A stretch of DNA of 64,000 nt from JANXMY01 sp964251675. GTDB taxonomy: Bacteria; Armatimonadota; Armatimonadia; Armatimonadales; Capsulimonadaceae. The translations under genes were made by a program, and so were the position numbers. Below are positions 1 to 6,828 of the stretch, in pieces. Each line of letters opens with the position of its first letter. Position 1 is the stretch's first letter. The notes below the pieces were generated by a model. That model was not told the DNA's origin, did not search any database, and worked only from the letters and a program-made list of their open reading frames with translations. The DNA lies in assembly GCA_964251675.1 (NCBI GenBank), contig CAXUKS010000016.1, positions 20,963-84,962 on the forward strand. The letters run 5' to 3'.

Positions 1-1
1 G

Positions 2-358
2 TTTATCTACCAGGTGAAGCCGGCTCAGGATGGCGGCAAGCCGATGGTGCTGGTGGCATTCGTGGAGGTGGACCGGGGGACGGAACGCGGGGAGCGGCAC
101 TGGGGAGAAAAGCTGTCCGCCTACTCCGCCTTATTCATGGGCAGTGCATTAAAGAGCGCCACAGGATACACCAACGCCCGCGTGCTGGTGATCACGCCAG
201 ACGCACAGAGGCGGGATTGGCTCATAGAGTTTGTCACTGATCTCGGAAATGTGACATCAAAGTTTTGGGGCATAGAAAATAATTTACTAGGGCAATCTGA
301 TATGATGCAGCCGGTATGGCGTCACTGTGGATCAAACTCACCTTGTTCTCTAATATAG
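2..358 (+). CDS. Replication-relaxation family protein, C-terminal part
   Basis: The reading frame is already open at the window edge, so only the last ~118 residues are visible and the true start lies to the left. The segment VEVDRGTE, then a helix and the strand ARVLVITPD, match the C-terminal half of the replication-relaxation family (PF13814), plasmid and integrative-element proteins thought to work with replication or transfer functions. The tail PVWRHCGSNSPCSLI also resembles family ends (PVW...G...SL). The N-terminal winged-helix half is outside the window. A plasmid or conjugative-element origin for this stretch is inferred from it. No neighbour on the same strand lies close enough to form an operon. 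Confidence 0.7.
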   Translation, partial: FIYQVKPAQDGGKPMVLVAFVEVDRGTERGERHWGEKLSAYSALFMGSALKSATGYTNARVLVITPDAQRRDWLIEFVTDLGNVTSKFWGIENNLLGQSDMMQPVWRHCGSNSPCSLI

Positions 359-576
359 CCGTAAAGAGGTAGCGGGACTGATGACTGTGCATACGCTAGA
401 AGCTACAGAGTATTTTCAAACTGCATGTGCTCTTTTGTAAAGCAACGGTTACGAATTTTAACATTTTCACAAAGCAACAACTATTTTTCATCTTAGATGG
501 TATCATATTCTATTAGAGTGCTTGGTAGCTGTGAGTCATATTAAAGACACGCTGGTTTCGTTCAAAGGGGGTATTC

Positions 577-1218
577 ATGTTTTACGGTCCGTTCAATATT
601 AAGGTATCACGGGTAGCGGAATTAATTGACCTTGACAGCCTTCCGCTGGTCGAAAAAGAAGTTCTCTCTTATGGAGTTCGCTATGATTCTGCAACACACG
701 ATGTCTTTCGCTTTTTCGTCATGCCAGTCTTTCAGGCAACTGCGGAGAACATAGGAACGGCTAGGCGTTGGTCACGGAAAACAAAACGCGTTAGCTACTC
801 ATTAGCTGACGCCGTACTCATTCAAACGTTAGCAGGTTCGACAGAAATCACGTTGCTGGGCATTCATCCAACAACCACAAAGGTCACGGGTGAATCCGCA
901 TTTGATCTTGAGGCTGAAGCTATACTGGAAATTGGAAAACCGGGGACTTTCCACCTTAAGCTTTCTGGTAAGGCCAAAAACAGCGTAAGAAAAACCGAGT
1001 TCCGTGTAATGGCCCCACGCACAAATGATTTAGCCCAGTGGGTTTTCTTCAAGCCATGGATTGAGGCAGGCGAAAGCTTCTGCCTGGAATACTTGTGCTT
1101 CGTCCCAAAAGGGCTAGAAGCAAAAGAGCGTTTTATTCGCTGCGACGTCAAAGTGGAGCAAAAGGGACGTGCTATTGGGTGGGCTAACGGGCGTACTGTA
1201 ACAATACCTAGCCCATAA
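577..1218 (+). CDS. Hypothetical protein, 213 aa
   Basis: I do not recognise this family. The start is well supported: an AAAGGGGGT ribosome-binding site lies 5 bases before the ATG. There is no signal peptide or membrane segment. The middle and C-terminal part (about residues 85-210) is rich in alternating hydrophobic residues, as expected for a beta-sandwich, with Lys/Arg-rich loops and three Cys near the end (CLEYLCF, IRCDV). It stands alone, about 220 bases after the replication-relaxation gene. The 200-base AT-rich leader in front of it suggests its own promoter. Function is unknown; a cytosolic accessory protein of the element is the most that can be said. Confidence 0.6.
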   Translation: MFYGPFNIKVSRVAELIDLDSLPLVEKEVLSYGVRYDSATHDVFRFFVMPVFQATAENIGTARRWSRKTKRVSYSLADAVLIQTLAGSTEITLLGIHPTTTKVTGESAFDLEAEAILEIGKPGTFHLKLSGKAKNSVRKTEFRVMAPRTNDLAQWVFFKPWIEAGESFCLEYLCFVPKGLEAKERFIRCDVKVEQKGRAIGWANGRTVTIPSP

Positions 1219-1649
1219 CAACGAGGGCATGTCAGCTGGAATAAGCCGAATAATCGTGCATAACTAGCTGCACATCCTGGAGATGCTCCTTTCTAAAGCA
1301 CAGCCAGAAAATGTCCAGTCGCTTCTGCGTTGCGATTTATGCTGTTGTATGAATTGCTTTATGGAGTAGATGCGCTTCTGCAAAGCCGGATGTCTTGACA
1401 AGATGACATAATGCTTTATAAATGAGTAGGAGACGGCAAGAAAACACCAGTGATTCTTAGGATCAGATCCTAAGAGCAGCCCAAACCCAATCACGGTTGG
1501 GGGTTGAGGGGCTACCATCAGCCAAATTAACCTCGGTTAAAATCCTGAAAGTAGACCCCAAGTACTGCCTTATGGCAGGAATCTGTCTGTAAAAGGGGTC
1601 TTCATAAAGCTTCCCTCCCAGATAAGGCTAAAGCCGCTCAACTACATCT
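1219..1649. other. Gene-free stretch with possible IS21-type end remnant
   Basis: No convincing gene is seen here; an 84-codon minus-strand frame (1264-1518) has no recognisable protein features. Around 1525-1560 the sequence reads TTAAAATCCTGAAAGTAGAC followed by CCC. This resembles the repeated terminal motifs of IS21-family elements (AATCCTGAAA...GACCCC). It could be a solitary IS end left by a deletion. This is weak, motif-level evidence only. Confidence 0.25.
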
Positions 1650-1684
1650 AGACGACTTCCTCTACGAAAGTCGTCTTTTCTTTT
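1650..1684 (+). terminator. Rho-independent terminator
   Basis: AGACGACTT and AAGTCGTCT form a perfect 9-bp stem around a 9-base loop, followed by TTTCTTTT. It is oriented to end rightward transcription. The nearest rightward gene ends 430 bases upstream, so it may serve that gene or a lost one. Confidence 0.75.
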
Positions 1685-1725
1685 AAATTCATCTACTTCA
1701 AATCATCTGGTTATAGTTATTTCTG

Positions 1726-1763
1726 CTACAAAAATGCCCGCCTGGGCGTACGCTCAGGCGGGC
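1726..1763 (-). terminator. Strong rho-independent terminator (minus strand)
   Basis: GCCCGCCTG and CAGGCGGGC form a perfect 9-bp GC stem. The interior GCGTACGC is itself palindromic. The plus strand carries A-runs just to the left, which become a T-tract on the minus transcript. It ends the putative small RNA. Confidence 0.8.
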
Positions 1764-1945
1764 GGGGTAAGGGGAGCCGTGTGTGCTCGCCTCGGGGTGT
1801 TCAACTGCCCGCCGACCAGGGGCCGGGCACAAGACTTATCCCTAGCGCACGCACTAGGTCGCTGGCTGCTCCCCGAATCGGCGGGACTTAATCCGCCTGG
1901 GACGAGGTCCCCTGCGGAGTGACGACGCCATCTCAGGCAATCGAC
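1730..1945 (-). ncRNA. Putative structured small RNA, ~210 nt
   Basis: On the minus strand a promoter-like pair (TTGACG, 17 bp, CATTCT) is followed about 210 nt later by a very strong terminator, with no reading frame between them. The transcript would be rich in stems: GGGAC/GTCCC, GGCGG/CCGCC, a CCTAGTGC/GCGCTAGG hairpin, a GCCCG/CGGGC hairpin, and a long-range GGGGAGC/GCTCCCC pairing 90 nt apart. Size and isolated unit recall 6S-like or other regulatory RNAs, but I cannot assign a family. It shows no RNase P, tmRNA or SRP signature motif. Confidence 0.4.
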
Positions 1946-1951
1946 ATGAGT

Positions 1952-1980
1952 AGAATGCTCTGAATGAAACGGGGCGTCAA
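1952..1980 (-). promoter_or_regulatory. Sigma-70-like promoter of the putative RNA
   Basis: TTGACG (1980-1975) and CATTCT (1957-1952) are separated by exactly 17 bp. Transcription would start near 1945. The -35 box matches consensus at five of six positions; the -10 keeps the key A and the last T. Confidence 0.45.
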
Positions 1981-2046
1981 AGCGCGGTGCATGAACGCAT
2001 GAACGCTTCTGCCTCTACTTAACCATGCGCTCCGTTCAGTCTTTTT

Positions 2047-2655
2047 TCAGTCTACGAACGGGTCGTCGCCATCTTGTACCTGCGTGAATTGAATGCACCG
2101 CAGTACCGGCCCATCCTGACGCCGCCGGGTCTCCTCCACGAACAGCCGGGTGGTCACCTGGCCAAGGGACAGGCCCACCCGCCGCAGCCGCGCCGCGTAC
2201 CGGGTGAAGTTCAGGCTGCCGGTGCGGCCCAGCGTGTGGGCGAACACCTTCCCGCTCTTCTGCTCGCGCCAGCTGATCCACCAGCGCGGGAAGCAGACCG
2301 CCGAACGGTCTTCGCACAGCCCGCACTCGCGGCCCGGTCGCCCGACGTCGGCGGCTTTGCGGTTGGAGGAGGCGCACAGCACCTGCCCGTCCCCATCCGC
2401 CATCACGTGCACGACGCGGCTCTGAAGGATCGTGCCGACGAACGCGGGCACTTCCAGCTTCAAGCCGCAGCAGAGCAGCAGGCTGCGCTCCTTGTCCAGA
2501 GCCATCCACAGAAGCGGCGGCTCTATCTCTTCTTCTCTATCCATCTCTTCTTCACCGTCGAGTTCGGGAACGGAAGGCAGGTCCGTCAGGCGGCTGGCCT
2601 GCATGGCGTCCCCGCGGCTGACAGGTTGCTGCCCCCTCATTTGTGGGGTGATCAT
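2047..2655 (-). CDS. Hypothetical plasmid/phage-type protein with Cys motif
   Basis: About 202 residues. I place the start at the ATG at 2655 (MITPQMRG) because GAGAGAAAG lies just upstream; an in-frame TTG nine codons earlier is less likely. The N-terminus is acidic (EEEMDREEEIEPP). The centre has CGLCEDRSAVC next to an aromatic run (FPRWWISWREQ), followed by a strand-rich C-terminal half (VFAHTLGRTGSLNFTRYAARLRR). This layout is reminiscent of phage or plasmid accessory proteins with a small metal-binding knuckle, but I cannot name the family. It is the last gene of the minus-strand series that begins with the DUF932 gene, about 50 bases after the preceding gene. Confidence 0.55.
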   Translation of the reverse strand: MITPQMRGQQPVSRGDAMQASRLTDLPSVPELDGEEEMDREEEIEPPLLWMALDKERSLLLCCGLKLEVPAFVGTILQSRVVHVMADGDGQVLCASSNRKAADVGRPGRECGLCEDRSAVCFPRWWISWREQKSGKVFAHTLGRTGSLNFTRYAARLRRVGLSLGQVTTRLFVEETRRRQDGPVLRCIQFTQVQDGDDPFVD

Positions 2656-2707
2656 CAATCTTTCTCTCTTTCCCTGTCTCAAACCAGTCTAGTTGGCATA
2701 GTCCAGT

Positions 2708-3556
2708 CTAGTTGGCATAGTCGGGGTTGCCCGACTTCTGCTCGTGTTCCGCCTGCTGAAGCATATTCAGCAGCTCCCCACCCTGGTTTTTGTCCAAGTC
2801 CTCCAGGTTGCCCTTGCCGAAGTGTTCCGCCACCAGACGCATCAGCTCCCACTGGGCGATGCCGCGCCGGGTGCAGTGCGAATGCACCGCCAGGCACTGC
2901 GCCCTCGTAATCGCTTGCGCCTTAGCGGAAGATTGAGTAGCGGAAGATTGAGCCTTAGCTTTGGCACCGGCTGGCGAAGGCCTCTGGCTCTGAGCAGCAT
3001 TTCCTGCGCTTGTAGCAGCACTGCCAGCGTTAATAGCACTGCCCGTGTTGCCGTAATGGCCGTTGCCTGCTCGCGGCGGGACATAGCCGCCATAGCGAGG
3101 AGTGGTCGCTTGCTCGGGCGTAGTTTCTGGGGAAGATGTCGCGGTTCTGTCGCCAGCCGTTTCAGGACCTGCCTGATGACTGCGCCCGTTTCCGTATCCG
3201 TTCCCAGAATGGCTGTGGGCGGGGTACCCATTGGAGCCATTTCCGGCAGAACTGCCTCCACCATTCACTGCGTTCTTCCCGTTCATATTCTGTCCATTCA
3301 TACCCTGCTTTTGCAGGGCGCTGGGCACAGTGTCCTCACAGGGCGCAGCCTTCCGGGGCTGAACCAGCTGGGCCAGCGCTCGCTCTGCCTCTTCGGCCAG
3401 CGCGGATGTTGTCAGCGTCAAATCCTGTTCGTCTTCGTCCAGGCTCCACGTCACGCTCACACGCGCCTCGCGGGCCTGCAGTCTCTCGTCGCTGTCGGGG
3501 TCGCCGCTGTACACGGTCCGCCCCAGGGTCAGCGTCATCTCAGTTGCCGTCGCCAT
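2708..3556 (-). CDS. Hypothetical protein, low-complexity linker and C-terminal helical domain
   Basis: 282 residues in three parts. Residues 1-75 are a folded segment (MTLTLGRTVYSGDPDSDERLQ). Residues about 85-205 are disordered and rich in Gly, Asn, Ser and Ala. The last ~70 residues form a helical domain starting AITRAQCLAVHSHCTRRG. The C-terminal pattern (QxxAVHxxxxRxG...LMxLVAEHFGK.NLEDLxKxQxGELLxxLQ) resembles the small helical domain at the ends of some phage and plasmid DNA-metabolism proteins, which suggests DNA or partner binding. A GAGAAGAGAAAA region precedes the ATG. It lies in the same minus-strand group as the DUF932 gene. Exact function is unknown; the N-terminal domain could be an ssDNA- or RecT-like partner. 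Confidence 0.55.
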   Translation of the reverse strand: MATATEMTLTLGRTVYSGDPDSDERLQAREARVSVTWSLDEDEQDLTLTTSALAEEAERALAQLVQPRKAAPCEDTVPSALQKQGMNGQNMNGKNAVNGGGSSAGNGSNGYPAHSHSGNGYGNGRSHQAGPETAGDRTATSSPETTPEQATTPRYGGYVPPRAGNGHYGNTGSAINAGSAATSAGNAAQSQRPSPAGAKAKAQSSATQSSAKAQAITRAQCLAVHSHCTRRGIAQWELMRLVAEHFGKGNLEDLDKNQGGELLNMLQQAEHEQKSGNPDYAN

Positions 3557-3800
3557 GTTGTTTTCTCTTCTCTCAAGGTCCAGCCGTAGCAGATGAAATC
3601 AAGCCGTAAAAATCAAGCCATAAAGATCAAGCTGCAGCAATAATCCTGAATCAGCAATAATCGTGACAAAGTTGTGGCCGGGTGCAGCGGGTGCTGCATC
3701 CGGCCTAAAGGTTTCAATCCTCTCTTTTCTAATTCTCTTTTCTCTAATTCTCTCTTGTTTCAGTCCTTTCTGTCCAGCTCGCCGTTTCAATCCTGCCGTC

Positions 3801-4103
3801 TTATGTCCGGCGCGGGTTGTAGGCGGTTCGGGTCAGCCTCGGGGCTAATGCCCTTTGCTCCCGTAACCCTTCTGCCAGCGGGCGAAGGTTCGGCGGCAGA
3901 GAACTATTCGGCGGCAGAAGCCGACGGATCACCTCCATCCCGCCTTTCTTGTAGACCGCCGTGACGATCAGCCGCTCCTGCGGGTCAAAGACCTGCCAGA
4001 AGCGGCCCCGGCGCACAAGCCGGAACCCGCAAACTTCCACAGCCGCACGTTCAGCGGAAACCGAGTGATCAGGAGAAGCTAAGTGATCAGGAGAAAGGCG
4101 CAT
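3801..4103 (-). CDS. Small hypothetical plasmid protein
   Basis: I choose the ATG at 4103 (MRLSPDHL): a perfect AGGAGG lies 8 bases upstream inside the 3' end of the DUF932 gene, giving a 17-base overlap and likely translational coupling. The 100-residue product has a short repeated N-terminus (SPDHLASPDHS), then a compact alpha/beta region (GFRLVRRGRFWQVFDPQERLIVTAVYKKGGMEVIRRL). That pattern recalls small accessory proteins encoded beside DUF932 genes on plasmids. An in-frame ATG at 4154 without a ribosome-binding site would lengthen it by 17 residues. No catalytic motif is visible. The function is unknown. Confidence 0.6.
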   Translation of the reverse strand: MRLSPDHLASPDHSVSAERAAVEVCGFRLVRRGRFWQVFDPQERLIVTAVYKKGGMEVIRRLLPPNSSLPPNLRPLAEGLREQRALAPRLTRTAYNPRRT

Positions 4104-5382
4104 GAGCCGAGCCTCCTGAACTGTTCTGTATTCCTGAACTTCCTCTGCTTCCACTCAGACGGGGAGGGAGCTCGTCTTCTCGCACCGGTGCAGGCAAACC
4201 CTCGTCCAGCAGCCGCCCCGCCACCACCTCCAGATCGTAGCGATCATCGGGCGCAAGGCTTTGGGCCGTGAACGTGAGCGCCTGAACCAAACCGTACACC
4301 CGGTTTTGCTGAGGCGGCGCAGTCGCAGACAGAGCTTGCAAGACGCGCTCCTGAACGGAGCGCGTCAGAGCCGCCTGCCTGGCAATCGCACGTACCACGC
4401 CCTCCACGTCCGGCACCGGCTCGCGCGTCGCCGTTTGCAAACGGTCAATCAGCCCGGCTCCGGCGGTCACCGCCTCCGAAACCGCCGCCCGCAGTCCGTC
4501 GGCAAATCGGGGACGGTCCCAGGAGACGTGACGCTGGCGAAGCAGGCTCTTACCACGAACCAGCCGCACCAGGCCGTTCAGGCATACTAATCGCCAGACC
4601 AGCGCATCAACAGTAACGGAACGTTTCCCTACTTCGCTGTTGGCGACGTGAACGCCCACCATCAGCCGGTCGTTGGGCAGCACCTCGCGGCAAAGCCTCG
4701 GGTCCACCAGGCGCAGGTGCAGGCTCTCCGGGGTCAGGGACAATCCCCGCACCTCGAAGCGGTCTTCCAGCAGAGGAACCAGGGTTCCCAGCAGGTCCGC
4801 GTTGTCCAGCGGGGCGTACCGGTCCGACAGAACGGCCCGCACGCCTTCGCCCTGACAGCGCAGGAGCCACGGGCGGGGAGTACCTGCCTTGCCGTCCGTC
4901 TCGTCATCCAGGTCGGCTCCGGTGCGCCAGGCCCAGTGGTTGAACTGAGCATCTTGCAGGGGAGCGGAGCAGCGGACGAAGTAGGGAGCGGGGATGCCGA
5001 GGCGCTGACACGCCTGAGCGGTGGCCCAGGGGGATAGCGCCAGCATCTCCGGGTGCTCATCCAGGTGCTCTCCGGGCAGCACGAGCCTTCCTTGAGCCAG
5101 GGCGAGGCGGTCGCGGGGGACGGTGAGGTCCCACTTGGCTTTGTCGTCCTGCCGGATGCGCTGCTGCAGCTCGCTGAGGCCGTGCCTGGTGGGCAGGTCC
5201 AGCGTCGATTGCCACTGCGTCCAGTCCGGGGCCGTCACTGTGGGTTCCGGCGTAAGGGGAACCGGCAGCATAGGCGGCGGCAGGGCAAGCGGGTCAGGCT
5301 TACTTAGCGGGTCGTGCCCGGCGGGGGTATCCAGCTGGGCGTAGAACTCCCCGATGGGGAGCGTGATCGAGTCGGAGGGCAT
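4087..5382 (-). CDS. DUF932-like phage/plasmid protein
   Basis: 431 residues. The central region (about 115-330) has the character of the DUF932 / phage-plasmid-like (TIGR03299) family. It contains a PWLLRC strand, AVLSDRYAPLDNADLLGTL, a VHVANSEVGKRSVTVDALVWRLVCLNGLVR core and a long helix after it. Members are common on plasmids and phages; their role is not established, though some link them to recombination or modification. Residues 385-431 are low complexity. It leads the minus-strand group, and the next gene starts inside its 3' end. The first ~15 codons and the whole upstream region exist as a second, decayed copy at 17035-17310. Confidence 0.65.
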   Translation of the reverse strand: MPSDSITLPIGEFYAQLDTPAGHDPLSKPDPLALPPPMLPVPLTPEPTVTAPDWTQWQSTLDLPTRHGLSELQQRIRQDDKAKWDLTVPRDRLALAQGRLVLPGEHLDEHPEMLALSPWATAQACQRLGIPAPYFVRCSAPLQDAQFNHWAWRTGADLDDETDGKAGTPRPWLLRCQGEGVRAVLSDRYAPLDNADLLGTLVPLLEDRFEVRGLSLTPESLHLRLVDPRLCREVLPNDRLMVGVHVANSEVGKRSVTVDALVWRLVCLNGLVRLVRGKSLLRQRHVSWDRPRFADGLRAAVSEAVTAGAGLIDRLQTATREPVPDVEGVVRAIARQAALTRSVQERVLQALSATAPPQQNRVYGLVQALTFTAQSLAPDDRYDLEVVAGRLLDEGLPAPVREDELPPRLSGSRGSSGIQNSSGGSAHAPFS

Positions 5383-5620
5383 GAGAAGCTCCTCCCGGCC
5401 CCCTGACAGCCGTTGCAGTCAATAAACTCAAAAACGAAATCTCAAAAACGAAATCTCAAAACTGAACTCAAGAATCAAGATCAATTCATTTTCTAAGTCG
5501 TGTCAACCGAAGGGATGTCAAGGGACGGGTGAAGAGGGGGATTTGCCGGCGGCCCTCGGCGGACTGCCAGCTCTCTTCAGGGATCAGCCTACGGGGGATG
5601 ACGGCCCGCAACAACGGGCG
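5345..5620. repeat. Duplicated DUF932 5' region, copy A
   Basis: This stretch, from the first codons of the DUF932 gene into its upstream region, has a diverged second copy at 17035-17310 in the same orientation. Shared blocks include GGGAGCGTGATCGAGT, CAGTCAATAAACTCAAAAAC and CTAAGTCGTGTCAACCGAAG. Copy A carries an extra unit of a short AAAACGAAATCTC tandem repeat. Confidence 0.8.
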
Positions 5621-5684
5621 GTGCGGGGGCGCATGCGGCCCGCCCCAAGTATGCAGAAGGCTAAACAGGAGAAATGCGAAACAG

Positions 5685-5716
5685 AAAAAAGCCCCGCGCT
5701 TGTTGGAGCGCGGGGC
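5685..5716 (-). terminator. Rho-independent terminator (minus strand)
   Basis: GCCCCGCGCT and AGCGCGGGGC form a perfect 10-bp stem around TGTTGG. The six A residues at 5685-5690 give a T-tract on the minus-strand transcript. It sits 20 bases after the stop of the gene ending at 5736. Confidence 0.9.
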
Positions 5717-5735
5717 AGGGAACGTTGTAACTTCT

Positions 5736-6059
5736 TTAATATTCTTCCGGCAGAATCAGGGTGGTCGCGGAGCGGTCCGCTTCCGTAATGACCCAGATCC
5801 GGGTGCCGCCCGCCAGGGTGTAGGAGGAAAGCAGGCGGGTTCCTTGGACGAGTGACCGTTCGTTCTCCCGCCGGTCATGATCGTCCAGATCGCCCCAATC
5901 GCCCTGCACATGGCGGCTGACGAGCATCCAGGGAGAGACTTTGAGGTGAACCAGCGTGGACAGCGCCGAGGGGGTGGCCATAAGCTGGCCCAAGGGAAAA
6001 CGGGGCAGGGGGTCAGGGCCGTCCGCATGTTCTGGCAATGAGCCGTCAGTCGTCGGCAT
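5736..6059 (-). CDS. Small conserved plasmid protein
   Basis: 107 residues. The core VSRHVQGDWGDLDDHDRRENERSL, followed by GTRLLSSYTLAGGTRIWVITEADRSATTLILPEEY, belongs to a small family often found on plasmids and in genomic islands. Database names for it (for example restriction subunit or plasmid-related protein) are not backed by known activity. The conserved DWGD, the NE..L..G.R.LS.Y core and the TEADRS.T...LP.EY ending are all present, so the gene looks intact. It overlaps the end of the upstream SWIM gene by 14 bases and is followed by a strong terminator, so the two form a two-gene transcription unit. Confidence 0.65.
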   Translation of the reverse strand: MPTTDGSLPEHADGPDPLPRFPLGQLMATPSALSTLVHLKVSPWMLVSRHVQGDWGDLDDHDRRENERSLVQGTRLLSSYTLAGGTRIWVITEADRSATTLILPEEY

Positions 6060-6456
6060 GGGCGGCCTCCGTTTCCTGGACGGGCTTCAGCCACCGCGAT
6101 TCGGTAGGGTCGCATGTCCCGTCATCAGGACAATCCGTGTCATCAAGGCGGGTCCCGTCGTCAAGATCGGACCAGACCCGCAGCAGCGTCAGACCTATCA
6201 AAAGGCGACAGGCACGCTGCCGCGCCAGGAGCCGCTCCCTGCCCAGCAGGTGCTTGCAAGGATGGCGGCCCGAATGTTTCTGAAAGAAGGGGCAGTCGCA
6301 GGTCTCCGTTAGGGTGTCCAGACAATAGACCTCTCCCTTCGAGCTGCGGACGGAGAGGGTGCTCCCGTCCCTCCAGCGGGCGCGGTAGCCGTCCGCGAAC
6401 AGGCGCATGGCCCGGTCGTTCACGTTTGCCATCAGCCGGGCTTCGTCGAATGTCAT
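6046..6456 (-). CDS. SWIM zinc-finger protein
   Basis: 136 residues. A SWIM zinc-binding motif is plain: C53-x-C55, then C67-x-H69 within CDCPFFQKHSGRHPCKHLL. The preceding strand segment (YRARWRDGSTLSVRSSKGEVYCLDTLTETC) is the usual lead-in of this fold. SWIM domains bind DNA or protein; small stand-alone forms are frequent on plasmids next to the small protein encoded just downstream, as here (14-base overlap). The C-terminal 45 residues are acidic and Asp-rich and look disordered. The gene faces away from the pPIWI_RE operon across a 370-base intergenic region, which should hold both promoters. Confidence 0.75.
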   Translation of the reverse strand: MTFDEARLMANVNDRAMRLFADGYRARWRDGSTLSVRSSKGEVYCLDTLTETCDCPFFQKHSGRHPCKHLLGRERLLARQRACRLLIGLTLLRVWSDLDDGTRLDDTDCPDDGTCDPTESRWLKPVQETEAAHADD

Positions 6457-6828
6457 GACTTCTCCTTATCGAGTTGGCGTGGAAGGGTTAGCCCTTCAAG
6501 AGGAGCGTATCCGGGAGAAGAACCGGCGGCAAGCGACGATGCGGGACCGCAACAGATGTAACAGAAACAAATAGGGCAGAACCATGCAAAATCGCCTTTT
6601 CTTAACGACATGCAACAATGATTCCTCTTAACTGTCCGTTCTCTGTTCGACATATAATGGCTGTATACAACGAGCGGTGCACAACTACAACATGAGAAGC
6701 GGATTGGTGATCGGTCGAAAACTGAGAAAAGAAGTGAAAATCATTGAAAAATTTGATTTTTATAGTGACTTTTCTTGATGCATGCGCCATAATACAACAT
6801 CTGTTGTATACAACACAGGTGGTTAAAC
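6457..6828. promoter_or_regulatory. Divergent control region, SWIM gene / pPIWI_RE operon
   Basis: 372 gene-free bases between two divergent operons. The right end holds CATAAT at 6788-6793 as a likely -10 for the pPIWI_RE operon, overlapped by an 18-bp palindrome. The half-site ATACAAC recurs at 6665-6671 inside GTATACAAC. The AT-rich centre (6720-6775) is a plausible upstream element. No gene is seen. Confidence 0.5.
6792..6809. promoter_or_regulatory. Palindromic operator before pPIWI_RE operon
   Basis: ATACAACA-TC-TGTTGTAT is a perfect 8+2+8 palindrome, 20 bases before the start codon of the first pPIWI_RE gene and overlapping the putative -10 box. Its size fits a dimeric winged-helix repressor. 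The first gene of the operon itself begins with a LexA-like winged helix, so autoregulation is an attractive inference. Confidence 0.6.

Noticed and set aside
1264..1518. 84-codon minus-strand frame
   Set aside because: No recognisable motif, odd composition and no ribosome-binding site; probably non-coding.
1831..1930. A tRNA suggested by the 7-bp GGGGAGC/GCTCCCC pairing
   Set aside because: The enclosed 90 nt has no anticodon arm or TTCGA loop and is too long for a tRNA.
1736..1945. SRP RNA, tmRNA or RNase P RNA identity for the structured RNA
   Set aside because: GGGGAGCAGCCA recalls the SRP loop, but the GGUC..GGAA..AGCAGCC order and the conserved tmRNA and RNase P motifs are missing.
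2036..2509. Overlapping frames on both strands in 2036-2910
   Set aside because: High-GC shadows of the minus-strand genes 2047-2655 and 2708-3556; they are Arg/Pro-rich without motifs.
3709..3795. Two GTTTCAATCCT motifs resembling a CRISPR repeat start
   Set aside because: Only 11 bases are shared, with two copies and no longer repeat or regular spacers.
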